Positions 31,043 through 39,243 of a DNA stretch of 44,556 nt are shown piece by piece (the first letter of the stretch is position 1; every line of letters starts with the position of its first letter). The notes beneath the pieces were generated by a model. It did not search any database. It saw only the letters and a list, made by a program, of their open reading frames with translations, and had not been told where the DNA came from. The stretch is from assembly GCA_904419785.1 (NCBI GenBank), contig CAJFSY010000015.1, forward strand, positions 1 to 44,556. The letters run 5' to 3'. Both the position numbers and the translations under genes were made by a program. This DNA comes from an uncultured Neglectibacter sp. (GTDB lineage Bacteria > Bacillota > Clostridia > Oscillospirales > Acutalibacteraceae).

Positions 31043-31123
31043 GAAATGTAATGCAGACATATAAATGACAGGCGCAGTATAATACATTTGAGAAAATCTG
31101 GAAACAGCTGCGAGGGGAGCTCC

Positions 31124-31321
31124 ATGAAAGAATTTCATCTACCATGCAGGATTCCCAAAATTCCCACAACTACTAATAAGACAATTCGTTTTCCAAACGA
31201 AATTATTGCCCAAGTAGAAAAGGCCATTTTCGGCACAGGTTGTTCTTTTACAGCTTTTGTTGTAGAAGCTACCCGAGTGGCTTTGGAAAGCCTGAAGGAA
31301 CAGCAGGAATCCCACCAGTAA
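31124..31321 (+). CDS. Small ribbon-helix-helix-like protein
   Basis: A 65-residue protein. ATG 31124 follows GAGGGGAG. After a proline-rich N-terminus, TNKTIRFPNEIIAQVEKAI and SFTAFVVEATRVALESL give the strand-helix-helix order of ribbon-helix-helix DNA-binding proteins (Arc/YlcI-like). Its target is unknown. It is divergent from the XRE gene and ends in a strong hairpin terminator, so it is monocistronic. Confidence 0.7.
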   Translation: MKEFHLPCRIPKIPTTTNKTIRFPNEIIAQVEKAIFGTGCSFTAFVVEATRVALESLKEQQESHQ

Positions 31322-31327
31322 TTCTGT

Positions 31328-31376
31328 ATAAACAGCGGGGAGCGCAAGCATAACGCTTACGCTCCCCGCTGTTTAT
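31328..31376. terminator. Long hairpin between the RHH gene and trpS
   Basis: A 17-bp perfect stem, starting ATAAACAGCGGGG at 31328-31344 and closing at 31360-31376, lies between convergent genes and probably ends both transcripts. It lacks a long T-run. Confidence 0.75.
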
Positions 31377-31405
31377 ATCTGTAAAGACCGGACGGTCCCT
31401 TCTAT

Positions 31406-32410
31406 TTACAAAGGCAGATAGCCTACTTTTTTCATCACTTTCTGCAAAGTTTTACGGGCAATGCGCTGGGCTTTCGGAGCGTTCTCCTTATAGCACTGTT
31501 CCAGATACGCTTTGTCCCCAATGATCTGCTGATACCGCTCTTGAATGGGTTTCAGCTCAGCGATCACAGCTTCCGCCACGGCAGGTTTGAAATCGCCATA
31601 GCCTTTGCCCTGGAACTCGGCTTCGATCTCTTCCATGGTCTTGCCCGTAGCGCAGGAATAGATTCCCATCAAATTGCTGACGCCGGGCTTGTTTTCAGGA
31701 TCGAAGCGAACCTGAGCGTCGCTGTCGGTAACAGCCCTCTTGAACTTCCGCAAAATGGTATCGGGATCATCCAAAACAGTAATAAACCCATTGACGTTCT
31801 CATCGGATTTAGACATCTTTTTCGTTGGGTCCTGAAGAGACATGATGCGGGCGCCGTGCTTGGGGATGATGGGTTCCGGCACAGTAAAGGTGGGGCTGTA
31901 CAAACCGTTAAACCGCTCGGCAATGTTCCGGGTCAGCTCCAAATGCTGTTTCTGGTCCGCGCCGATGGGTACATAATCCGCTTGATACAGCAGGATATCG
32001 GCAGCCATCAGACAGGGATAGGTAAACAGGCCCGCGTTGATGTTGTCGGCGTGTTTCTGAGATTTGTCTTTAAACTGGGTCATACGGGAAAGCTCGCCGA
32101 ACTGGGTATAGCAGTTGAGCACCCAAGCCAGCTGGGCGTGTTCCGGCACCTGACTTTGAATAAAGAAGATAGATTTCTCTAAATCGATACCCATCGCCAG
32201 CAGCAGGGCATAGGCGGACATGGTATTTTTCCGGAAGTCGCCGGGCTCCTGCCGCACGGTGATGGCATGCAGGTCCGCCAAAGCGTAAACACAGTCATAA
32301 TCATCCTGCAAGTGAACAAAATTTTTCAAAGCGCCCAGATAATTGCCCAGGGTAAAAGTGCCCGTGGGCTGAATCATGCTGAGGATGCGTTTTTTCTGTT
32401 GTGTTTCCAT
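31406..32410 (-). CDS. trpS: Tryptophanyl-tRNA synthetase
   Basis: A 334-residue class I synthetase of normal length. The HIGH-type region is IQPTGTFTLGNYLGAL, the middle shows CVYALADLHAITV and YPCLMAADILLYQADYVPIGADQKQHLE, and the KMSKS loop is DPTKKMSKSDENVN. ATG 32410 is preferred to GTG 32419 because of spacing from AAGG. It starts 10 bp after the aminotransferase stop; both lie behind a T-box leader whose specifier codon reads TGG, so charged tRNA-Trp level controls them. Confidence 0.96.
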   Translation of the reverse strand: METQQKKRILSMIQPTGTFTLGNYLGALKNFVHLQDDYDCVYALADLHAITVRQEPGDFRKNTMSAYALLLAMGIDLEKSIFFIQSQVPEHAQLAWVLNCYTQFGELSRMTQFKDKSQKHADNINAGLFTYPCLMAADILLYQADYVPIGADQKQHLELTRNIAERFNGLYSPTFTVPEPIIPKHGARIMSLQDPTKKMSKSDENVNGFITVLDDPDTILRKFKRAVTDSDAQVRFDPENKPGVSNLMGIYSCATGKTMEEIEAEFQGKGYGDFKPAVAEAVIAELKPIQERYQQIIGDKAYLEQCYKENAPKAQRIARKTLQKVMKKVGYLPL

Positions 32411-32420
32411 AATCGTCACC

Positions 32421-33614
32421 TTATCCTTTCATCTCTTGGAACGTTTCCGCCAAAAGCCGAATGCCTTCCCGAAGCTGTTCATCTGTAGGTGTGGAGAAAT
32501 TGATGCGGAACGACGAGCAAGGTTCGTTCTCATCCGTCAAGAAAGCTGTACCGGGCACCACGCACACTTTGCGTTCCATGCCGCGCTTGACAAAATCCAA
32601 CATATCCACGCCTTCCGGCAGGGTGCACCAGGCGAACAGTCCGCCCTCAAACTTGCTCCAAGTAATGCCAAGAGGTTTAAAATATTGCTCCATGGCTTCC
32701 AGCAAAACGCTGCTCTTCCTGCGGTAAATCTCCCGCAGGCGCTCCAAATGCGCTTCATAATCGTATTCTGTCATCATGCGGTGGCAGACGATCTGCGCCC
32801 ACATATTGGAGTGAACGTCCTCACCCTGCTTGCAGACCACCATTTTCTGAATGACTTCCTTGGGGCCGATGGCGTAACCTACCCGCATACCGGGGGAAAT
32901 GACCTTGGAGAAGGAGCCGGCGTACATCACCACGCCTTCCGTATCCAGCGATTTGATGGAAGGCACATCCTCCCCGGCAAAGCGCAAGTCCCCATAGGGA
33001 TTATCTTCCAAAACGATGACTCCATGGTCGCGGCACAGTTCATACACTTTCTTCCGTTTTTCCAAGCTCATGGTGATGCCGGAAGGATTTTGGAAATTGG
33101 GGATGGTGTAGAGATATTTCACATTCTTTTCCCGCTCCAAAGCTTCTTCCAGCTTTTTGGTATCGATGCCGTCCTCTTCCATGGGGATGCCCACCAAATT
33201 GGCCCGGTACGAACGGAACGTGTTCAAGGACCCGATAAAGCTGGGCGCTTCGCAAAGCACCGTGTCCCCCTCGTTGAGAAGGGTTTTCGTCAGCAGGTCC
33301 ATCACCTGTTGAGCGCCGCTGGTGATAAGGATATCATCGTCCTCTCCGCCCACATGATGTTTCTTCTTCATGTAAGCGAGCAGATGCTGGCGCAGCGGCC
33401 CATACCCTTCGGTGACGCCATATTGCAGCGCTTCAATGGGGGCGTGGCGCAGCAAATTTTGAGAGATCTCTTGGACCGCGTCGTAAGGGAACGCATCGGG
33501 AGCCGGATTGCCCGCCGACAAAGGGATCACATTAGGGTCTGAGGAATTTTTCAATATTTCCCGGATAGCGGAAGGTTTTAAACTTTGCACCCGCTGAGAG
33601 AACTGGTATTTCAT
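32421..33614 (-). CDS. PLP-dependent class I aminotransferase (2-aminoadipate/aromatic type)
   Basis: A 397-residue fold-type I aminotransferase. Features are VIPLSAGNPAPDAFP, ALQYGVTEGYGPLRQHL, DDILITSGAQQVMDLLTKTLL, VLEDNPYGDLRF, the PLP lysine in MYAGSFSKVISPGMRVGY and the C-terminal SSFRINFS arginine. It is like the LysN/AadAT and aromatic aminotransferases that convert amino acids to 2-oxoacids. The start ATG 33614 has GGAGCAG upstream. It lies between a Trp-specific T-box and trpS, so an aromatic (tryptophan) substrate is likely, and the product indolepyruvate would feed the IorAB operon in this window. Substrate assignment is inference. Confidence 0.9.
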   Translation of the reverse strand: MKYQFSQRVQSLKPSAIREILKNSSDPNVIPLSAGNPAPDAFPYDAVQEISQNLLRHAPIEALQYGVTEGYGPLRQHLLAYMKKKHHVGGEDDDILITSGAQQVMDLLTKTLLNEGDTVLCEAPSFIGSLNTFRSYRANLVGIPMEEDGIDTKKLEEALEREKNVKYLYTIPNFQNPSGITMSLEKRKKVYELCRDHGVIVLEDNPYGDLRFAGEDVPSIKSLDTEGVVMYAGSFSKVISPGMRVGYAIGPKEVIQKMVVCKQGEDVHSNMWAQIVCHRMMTEYDYEAHLERLREIYRRKSSVLLEAMEQYFKPLGITWSKFEGGLFAWCTLPEGVDMLDFVKRGMERKVCVVPGTAFLTDENEPCSSFRINFSTPTDEQLREGIRLLAETFQEMKG

Positions 33615-33653
33615 GGCTGCTCCACTCACTTTCTGAATATTTCTGATGGCAAT

Positions 33654-33921
33654 AAAAAAAGCCTGCCCCCGCCTTGTTTCCAAGGACCAGGGACAGGACT
33701 CGCCTGCGGTGCCACCCAATTTTGGCAAAGGAACACTTTGCCCACTCTCGATTCCTTAACGCGGAAAACGTCGGGCCATACTGCCAGCCGCGCTGGATTC
33801 CGGCCCGCCCTCCCGGGACCATTGGCGCAACGCCTCTGCCGCTTTTCCACCGCCGGCGGCTCTCTGAAAAAGAGGATATCTGCGCTACTCTCTCCCGTTC
33901 ACAGGTTTCACTTTCAAAATT
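33654..33921 (-). promoter_or_regulatory. T-box leader, tryptophan-specific
   Basis: The minus-strand leader has the T-box sequence TGGGTGGCACCGC (33718-33706), the stem I distal pattern CAGAGAGC...GGTGGAAAAGC and the AGAGAGTAG near its start. The 3' side of stem I reads CAA-TGG-TCCCGGGAG, which fits the usual specifier layout, so the specifier codon is TGG (33821-33819), i.e. Trp. A terminator hairpin with CCTTG/CAAGG and CCTGTCCC/GGGGCAGG ends in seven T (about 33697-33653). Uncharged tRNA-Trp would switch on the aminotransferase and trpS. Confidence 0.9.
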
Positions 33922-33927
33922 TTCTCT

Positions 33928-33956
33928 ATTATACTCCCCTGCACACAAAATGTCAA
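33928..33956 (-). promoter_or_regulatory. Promoter of the T-box/aminotransferase/trpS unit
   Basis: Perfect TTGACA (33956-33951) and TATAAT (33933-33928) on the minus strand, 17 bp apart. Confidence 0.9.
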
Positions 33957-34049
33957 ACACAAATGAACTTCGTCTAAGATTACATAAAAAATTACCATAA
34001 TTTTTTCGCTCAGATTTTTCCACACCAGCCCAATAGAATTCCCCGCGAA

Positions 34050-34135
34050 TGGGACAAACTGGATTTTTCCCAAGAAAACCGACAAGAACATTCCTCCTGA
34101 AAGTGACATGAAATTTTTCTAAACAAAGGTATAAT
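34050..34135 (+). promoter_or_regulatory. spoIIE promoter with 21-bp spacer and candidate Spo0A boxes
   Basis: GTGACA (34103-34108) and TATAAT (34130-34135) are 21 bp apart, the same unusual spacing known for the Spo0A-activated, sigma-A-dependent B. subtilis spoIIE promoter. Upstream, TGGGACAAA (34050-34058) matches the inverted 0A box TTCGACAAA at 7 of 9 and ACCGACAAG (34078-34086) at 6 of 9. Confidence 0.6.
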
Positions 34136-34190
34136 TCATGCACAAGCCGCATAGCGGTTACCATAATTTTAATTTGAGGCGGTGTTTTTG

Positions 34191-36536
34191 GTGGAAGAAA
34201 CAAAAGTCCGGCAGTTTCGCGCCCGGGTAGAGGAGGTCATGGCCTCCCCCTATACCCGCAAAGCGATCATCAATGTGGCTGGGTTCTTCGGTGGGCTGTT
34301 ATGCTCCCGTGGCCTGGTTTTTGGAAAATTCGCCCCCTTTGGTGTGGCGGTGGCGGCAAGTGTTCCCAGAGAGGGTCTATGGGCGGCGGTGCTGGGAGCT
34401 TTCTTCGGGTATCTTCTACCTTCCGCCGCCTATATCCCCGTGCGGTATGAAGCCGCTTTATTAGCTGTAGCTGCCATCCGCTGGTCCCTTTCCGAGCTGA
34501 AAGGGGTGAATTCCCACCCGTTGTTCGCTCCTGTCACAGCGTTTCTGCCCCTGCTGCTTACAGGAATGACTATGGTTTTCCTCAATGGCTCTTTAAGTTA
34601 CACCGCAGCCCTCTATGTGGCGGAATCCTTCCTGGGTGCGGGATGCGCTTACTTTTTGCGCCGCGCCGGGAACCTTCTGTTGGGGCTTACCGGAGACGGC
34701 AAGGTCAAATCTTCTGGAATCTACGACAGCGGCGATGTGGCCGCTTTGACGGTCTCCGCCGGTGTAGTAGTGCTTGCTTTCTCCGGGGTAACTTTCGGCG
34801 GCGTCTCTCTGGGGAGGATACTCATGGTTTTACTGGTGCTTTACTGCGCGCGCTTAGGCGGCATTGCCGGCGGTACAGTAGCCGGCGTAGCGGCAGGCGT
34901 TATCCAAGGGCTTTCCACTGCCGGACTTTCTTACTTATCGGGAGCTTACGGCTTGGGCGGACTGATGGCCGGCGTATTCTCCCCCATGGGAAAAATCGCT
35001 ACCGCGGTGGCGTTTATCCTCTCCCACGGAGTAGCTTCCATGCAGGTTGGCGCTAGTTCCCAGGAATATATCCTGCGGGGCGCCATTGAAGTGGGAGCCG
35101 CCACCATCCTCTATATGGCCCTTCCCAAAAGCCAGCGGATTTCCCAGTTCTTCGGCGTGCGGAAAGACACGCTCAGCGGAGGTGCTTTGCGTGGGAATAT
35201 CGTTTTGCGGCTGCGCCACGCTGCGGAAGCTCTGGCACAAGTACACACTTCGGTGGAAGAGATCTCCCAAAAGCTTTCGGTGGTATGCGCCCCCAATCTG
35301 CAAGGGGTGTATGACCGTTCGGTTGAGACAATCTGCGCCGGATGCAGCGGACGCAGCGCCTGCTGGCGCAAACACAAAGATGAAACTTTGCGGAACTTCA
35401 GCCAGCTCACCAAGCTGCTGAAAGAAAAAAGCCGGGTAGAAACCGTAGATTTCACCCGGGAATTTTCAGAACGGTGCGGCCGCGTAGGCGAAATGCGGGA
35501 TGAGATCAACAAAAACTACGGCAGGTATCTGATCAAAGAGACTGCGGAACTGCGGGCGGCGCAGATACGGGAAGTGGTGGAAGAGCATTTCCAAACCACC
35601 GCCGATATTTTGGATGAGATGGCGGGAGAGTTCTCACAATATCAGAATTTCGACGAGGAAGCCGCCGAACGTGTCAGCCAAATCCTGCGTGAAAACGGTA
35701 TTGAGCCTATCGAGGTCTGCTGCCGCCTGGACCGTTTCGGCCGGATGACTATCGAGGCGGAAGTCACAAAAGAACGGCAGAAACGCATTAACCGCGCAGT
35801 GTTCACCCGTGAGATTTCAGCGGCTTGCGGACGGGTGTTTTCGCCCCCCTGCGTCAGTGCCACGGGCGAGACCTGCCGCCTTCAAATGTGCCAGCGTCCA
35901 GCTTATGACGTTGCCCGGGGATTTTCCCAATACAGCGCTCGAAACGGCATCTTCTGCGGTGACAGCGCCAGCGTGTTTTACGACGGATGCGGGCGGCTGG
36001 TAGCGGTGCTGAGCGACGGTATGGGCACCGGCGGCCGGGCCGCTGTAGACGGCGCCATGACCTGCGCCATGGCAGAGAGTCTTTTAAAAGCGGGTATCGG
36101 ATTCGATTCCATGCTGCAAACAGTCAATTCCGCGCTGATCGCTAAAAGCGGGGATGAATCCCTGGCAACTTTGGATATCGCTTGCATCGACCTGTTCACC
36201 GGCCGGGCAGAGTTCCTCAAAGCGGGGGCGGCCTGCACCATCCTGCGCCGGGGACGTAAACCGGAAACCATAGAGGCTTCCAGCGTGCCGGTAGGAATTA
36301 TGCCCCAAGTGGAATTCGCCGCTTACCACCGGGACCTTTCCCCGGGGGACATCGTTGTGCTGGTATCCGATGGCGTGACCGCTTCCGGACAGGAATGGCT
36401 GGAAGATTTCGTCCTTCATTGGGACGAAGATGAGAATCCCAACTTGCTGGCCCAGCAGATCATCGACGAAGCCAAAAAGCGCCGCAGCGATGGCCATGAA
36501 GATGACATCACCGCTTTGGCGCTCATACTCAAATAA
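34191..36536 (+). CDS. spoIIE: Stage II sporulation protein E, PP2C-type serine phosphatase
   Basis: About 781 residues, close to the usual 800-830. The first about 310 residues hold some ten hydrophobic segments (KAIINVAGFFGGLLCSRGLVFGKFAPFG; GGVSLGRILMVLLVLYCARLGG), the membrane domain that places it at the polar septum. A central FtsZ-interacting/regulatory region contains a Cys cluster (ETICAGCSGRSACWRKH), and the C-terminal PP2C domain shows NGIFCGDSASVFYDGCGRLVAVLSDGMGTG with the metal-binding Asp residues and LVSDGVT, DDITALALIL at the end. It dephosphorylates SpoIIAA to free sigma-F in the forespore. Starts GTG 34182, TTG 34188 and GTG 34191 are possible behind GAGGCGG; 34191 has the best spacing. 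Its presence shows that the organism carries the early sporulation pathway. Confidence 0.95.
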   Translation: MEETKVRQFRARVEEVMASPYTRKAIINVAGFFGGLLCSRGLVFGKFAPFGVAVAASVPREGLWAAVLGAFFGYLLPSAAYIPVRYEAALLAVAAIRWSLSELKGVNSHPLFAPVTAFLPLLLTGMTMVFLNGSLSYTAALYVAESFLGAGCAYFLRRAGNLLLGLTGDGKVKSSGIYDSGDVAALTVSAGVVVLAFSGVTFGGVSLGRILMVLLVLYCARLGGIAGGTVAGVAAGVIQGLSTAGLSYLSGAYGLGGLMAGVFSPMGKIATAVAFILSHGVASMQVGASSQEYILRGAIEVGAATILYMALPKSQRISQFFGVRKDTLSGGALRGNIVLRLRHAAEALAQVHTSVEEISQKLSVVCAPNLQGVYDRSVETICAGCSGRSACWRKHKDETLRNFSQLTKLLKEKSRVETVDFTREFSERCGRVGEMRDEINKNYGRYLIKETAELRAAQIREVVEEHFQTTADILDEMAGEFSQYQNFDEEAAERVSQILRENGIEPIEVCCRLDRFGRMTIEAEVTKERQKRINRAVFTREISAACGRVFSPPCVSATGETCRLQMCQRPAYDVARGFSQYSARNGIFCGDSASVFYDGCGRLVAVLSDGMGTGGRAAVDGAMTCAMAESLLKAGIGFDSMLQTVNSALIAKSGDESLATLDIACIDLFTGRAEFLKAGAACTILRRGRKPETIEASSVPVGIMPQVEFAAYHRDLSPGDIVVLVSDGVTASGQEWLEDFVLHWDEDENPNLLAQQIIDEAKKRRSDGHEDDITALALILK

Positions 36537-36562
36537 TACCCGAACACAGTTCCATCCTAATA

Positions 36563-36600
36563 GAGAAGGCCCTCGGAAACATCCGGGGGCCTTCTCTTGT
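36563..36600. terminator. Terminator between spoIIE and the holin operon
   Basis: GAGAAGGCCC (36563-36572) pairs with GGGCCTTCTC (36587-36596), with an inner CGG/CCG pairing. It serves convergent transcripts. Confidence 0.8.
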
Positions 36601-36616
36601 TGACCATAGCTGGCTG

Positions 36617-36901
36617 TTATGTATTTTTTGGCTTTGGCGCCGCGTAGGACATCACCTGCTGGCTATCTCCCATGCCCTCTGTGGTAGGGTCTGTGACGCA
36701 CGCCCATAAAGAGGTCAAAGCCGCTACCAACAGCACGGGATTGCTCACCGCATTGCAAAGAGCTTCCCACAAAGCGCCCCAAGAAGTCATATCCTCCCAC
36801 TGGAGCCCTAAACCTACCAGCACAGGCGACAAAACAGCTGCCGCCGCTTGCGCCCAAAACAATGGATTTTTCAAACGTACCTGCCAATTAATCGTTTTCA
36901 T
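36617..36901 (-). CDS. Phage holin, phi-LC3 family
   Basis: A 94-residue membrane protein. It begins MKTINWQVRLKNPLFWAQ, the diagnostic start of phi-LC3-type holins, with a hydrophobic helix (AAAAVLSPVLVGLG), WEDMTSWGALWEAL, a second helix (PVLLVAALTSLWACVTDPTTEG) and DPTTEG-GDSQQVMSY at the end. Holins open the membrane for an endolysin or depolarise it. ATG 36901 follows GGAG and overlaps the upstream gene by 14 bp. It is the last gene of the terminase operon; no endolysin gene follows. Confidence 0.92.
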   Translation of the reverse strand: MKTINWQVRLKNPLFWAQAAAAVLSPVLVGLGLQWEDMTSWGALWEALCNAVSNPVLLVAALTSLWACVTDPTTEGMGDSQQVMSYAAPKPKNT

Positions 36902-37184
36902 AATGTGCTCCTTTCATTCGCTCTAAAAGCGCCAAACGGTTTTCACAATGGTTTAACCGCTTGTCCTGTCCATCGATCCGGATTCCTAAAAGCCGCTCCA
37001 TTTCTTCTCCTTTTGTCCGAAGCTTTTCATCCTCCCCTTCCAGCTTATCCAGTCTTACCAAAACGTGCTCTAAGATAGTGGAAAGCCGGGAGATCGTCCC
37101 GTTCAGCTTCACCAAAGGGCCAGCTACCGCCGCTGCCAATCCTACCACTACAGACAGGCTGGTCACCACGGTCCATTCATTCAC
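36888..37184 (-). CDS. Membrane-anchored coiled-coil protein of the phage module (98 aa)
   Basis: The N-terminal 28 residues are one hydrophobic helix (VVTSLSVVVGLAAAVAGPLV), followed by heptad-rich charged sequence (ISRLSTILEHVLVRLDKLEGEDEKLRTKGEEMERLL) that should form a coiled coil. GTG 37184 overlaps the terminase stop (GTGA) and has GGGGGGAG upstream. Similar small proteins (hemolysin XhlA/holin-associated type) occur before phage holins, so a role in lysis is the best guess. Confidence 0.75.
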   Translation of the reverse strand: MNEWTVVTSLSVVVGLAAAVAGPLVKLNGTISRLSTILEHVLVRLDKLEGEDEKLRTKGEEMERLLGIRIDGQDKRLNHCENRLALLERMKGAHYEND

Positions 37185-38647
37185 AACCGCTCCCCCCTTT
37201 TTCCCAGCGCTTCAAAAGGGGACTTCCCCACACTGATAAAGGGCGAGCTTCCCTTATCTTCTATCTGCCCCGACGCCCGCGCCCTGGTGAAGTATCCAAT
37301 GGCCAGCGCCATAACACAGTCATCGTGAGCGCCTTGCTGGGCTTCGGGACGGCCGTTTTCGTTGCGTACAAACGCAAGCATCTCGTGAAGTGTATCCCGG
37401 TCGTTCAGCCATTCAGGATGCTCTCTCACTACCTCCACCAATCCGGCGATGACTAATGGACGGGTGACGCTGCTTGTTTTGAATCCATAGCTTTGGCGGA
37501 CCCGATGGGTAAAACTGTCCTCCACCTGGCGCACATACTGCCTGGGATAGCGCAGCCGTTCCAGTTCCCGAATGGGATAACTGGAGAAGTTCGCTTCGAT
37601 GGAGACCAAGGCATTATTATAGTATTTGCCCAAGCAATACAGCTGTTTTGCAAACAGATCTTCATCCATCCTGCCCCGGATAGTACACACCTGCTGGCCC
37701 GAGTGACATCCAATCACCTGGCCCACATTGAAATCTGAACCTTCGCCCGCCGTATCCGCTCCGATCACATAAGGAGCGCCGGCCACAGGCTCTTGATAGA
37801 CTTTGATGGGACCGTCAGTGTGTTCTACCCAACGGATGGATTCGTCGTCGATCATTACCTGGCCTGCCTCTTGGCTATATCGGGTAGAAAACACGAATTC
37901 TCCTCGCTTTAGCGGTCCAGCCGCTTCCGCCAAACGCTGGTTGACTTTTCGCGCGTCGAAAATCGTCTGGCCCAAAACGCCCCATTCTCCCAGACAATAC
38001 ACCGAGTAATAGTAAGGGTCCGTCTCCCGATAGCTCTCTAACGTGCGCTTATAATCTTCGTCTAAAAAAAGGTTATCCTTATAAGTGGATTTCACCACTG
38101 CCGCCCGAGAATCTTCCCGGTCAAAAAAGCGTCGTTTCAGCCAATGGAGAACCGACACCGGATTGAATGTCAGCACGATTTGCTTGTGTGAGCCTTTGCC
38201 ACGCAAACGCACATCCAGCTGGTTGAAATCTTCTTCCCGGACTTCCGAGGCTTCTTCTATCCAAACATCCGTCAATTCCCCTTTTGGGAAAGTTACAGAC
38301 TTCAATTTCTCCGTGTCATCCAAGCCTTTGAAAATCACCGAATTGCCGTTGACACATGTGATCCGCAGATCCGACTCTTTCCAGGAAAACAAGGCTTCCA
38401 GCCCCCACCGGCTGATCGTCTGCCGGAACAAGGCATATGTGGAATCCCGGTTGGTGGCCGCTACAGCCCGCACCACCAGCACGTTGCACAAGGGCCGGGT
38501 CAGCAGCCGGTAAAGGAACCGTTGCACTGTAAACACACTTTTTCCAGAGCCAGCGCCTCCGTAAAACACCAGATAACGGTGGGCGTCATCGCGCAGGTAA
38601 GGATAAAACAAGGGATTGAACGCGTTTTTTGGAATGGTCACTTCCAC
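37181..38647 (-). CDS. terL: Phage terminase large subunit
   Basis: A 488-residue protein of the PBSX/terminase-3 type. The ATPase part has Walker A GGAGSGKS (residues 30-37), VLVVRAVAATNRDSTYALF, the Walker B LTDVWIEEAS and LTFNPVS coupling motif. The RNase H-like nuclease part shows VIGADTAGEGSDFNV, VSIEANFSSYP and HDDCVMALAIGYF, whose acidic residues bind metal. Length is normal, so both the packaging motor and the nuclease appear intact. Start GTG 38647 lies 1 nt after the small-subunit stop. No portal, protease or capsid gene follows, which is unusual because these come next in tailed phages. Confidence 0.94.
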   Translation of the reverse strand: MEVTIPKNAFNPLFYPYLRDDAHRYLVFYGGAGSGKSVFTVQRFLYRLLTRPLCNVLVVRAVAATNRDSTYALFRQTISRWGLEALFSWKESDLRITCVNGNSVIFKGLDDTEKLKSVTFPKGELTDVWIEEASEVREEDFNQLDVRLRGKGSHKQIVLTFNPVSVLHWLKRRFFDREDSRAAVVKSTYKDNLFLDEDYKRTLESYRETDPYYYSVYCLGEWGVLGQTIFDARKVNQRLAEAAGPLKRGEFVFSTRYSQEAGQVMIDDESIRWVEHTDGPIKVYQEPVAGAPYVIGADTAGEGSDFNVGQVIGCHSGQQVCTIRGRMDEDLFAKQLYCLGKYYNNALVSIEANFSSYPIRELERLRYPRQYVRQVEDSFTHRVRQSYGFKTSSVTRPLVIAGLVEVVREHPEWLNDRDTLHEMLAFVRNENGRPEAQQGAHDDCVMALAIGYFTRARASGQIEDKGSSPFISVGKSPFEALGKRGERL

Positions 38648-38648
38648 G

Positions 38649-39008
38649 CTAATCCTCCTCTCCTTCTACCCGCACTGTAATGGGTCCTGGGTCACGAGGG
38701 GATTTTTCCCCATAACCAAAGCTGCTTTGCAGAATAAACCTTGCACCGGAAGAAGTGTCTTTCCGGTAAACAGCCTGCAACGTCTCTTCTTCCACCAGGG
38801 AACGGGCCCATTCCATCCAATCGGAAGCCGAGCCTCCTTCTTTGGCGGCAAACCGTTCCATCTCCTCCCGTCCGGAAAAACCCAGTGCCAGGGCCAGTCC
38901 CGTCACCGTTGGGAAGCGCAGGGCCTGGTCACACTCCCGCAAATACTGCTCCACCGCCGCTTTCCAAGCGCGGGGGCTTTGAGGCCGTTTGGGACGTTTT
39001 CCCGTCAT
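38649..39008 (-). CDS. Phage terminase small subunit-like protein
   Basis: A 119-residue protein directly before terL. SPRAWKAAVEQYLRECDQALRFPTVTGLALALGFSGREEM is a DNA-binding helical segment of the type seen in terminase small subunits, followed by WMEWARSLVEEETLQAVYRKDTSSGARFILQSSFGYGEKSPRD, close to the YNG-type C-terminal half of GP3-like packaging proteins. ATG 39008 has GGGAGG 8 nt upstream; GTG 39017 is in frame. The start region overlaps the previous frame by 80 bp. Confidence 0.82.
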   Translation of the reverse strand: MTGKRPKRPQSPRAWKAAVEQYLRECDQALRFPTVTGLALALGFSGREEMERFAAKEGGSASDWMEWARSLVEEETLQAVYRKDTSSGARFILQSSFGYGEKSPRDPGPITVRVEGEED

Positions 39009-39243
39009 GCCGGTCACCTCCCCTCAGCAGCCGGGCATACTGGACTTTGAGCACTTCCAGTTCCCGTGCCTGCTGGGGATTCAATTCCTGTTCCTGGCAC
39101 AGCCGGTGGATTTCCCCAGCCACCAGACGCCTCGAATGAATGCGAAATGGACACGCTTCCTTCAAGCAGCGCGCCTCTCCGCCAGCCGCCCTGAAATACC
39201 GGCATGTATCCGGATAAGGACAGCTTTTTAGTTCTTTTCTCAT
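38929..39243 (-). CDS. Small cysteine-rich protein of the phage module (104 aa)
   Basis: ATG 39243 gives MRKELKSCPYPDTCRYFRAAGG then EACPFRIHSRR; four Cys (CX5C...CX?C) suggest a small zinc site. A helical part (LVAGEIHRLCQEQELNPQQARELEVLKVQYARLL) follows. The last 26 codons overlap the terminase small-subunit gene in another frame, an unusually long overlap that may mean a frameshift near the end. The start overlaps the previous gene's stop (ATGA). Function is not recognised. Confidence 0.6.
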   Translation of the reverse strand: MRKELKSCPYPDTCRYFRAAGGEARCLKEACPFRIHSRRLVAGEIHRLCQEQELNPQQARELEVLKVQYARLLRGGDRHDGKTSQTASKPPRLESGGGAVFAGV

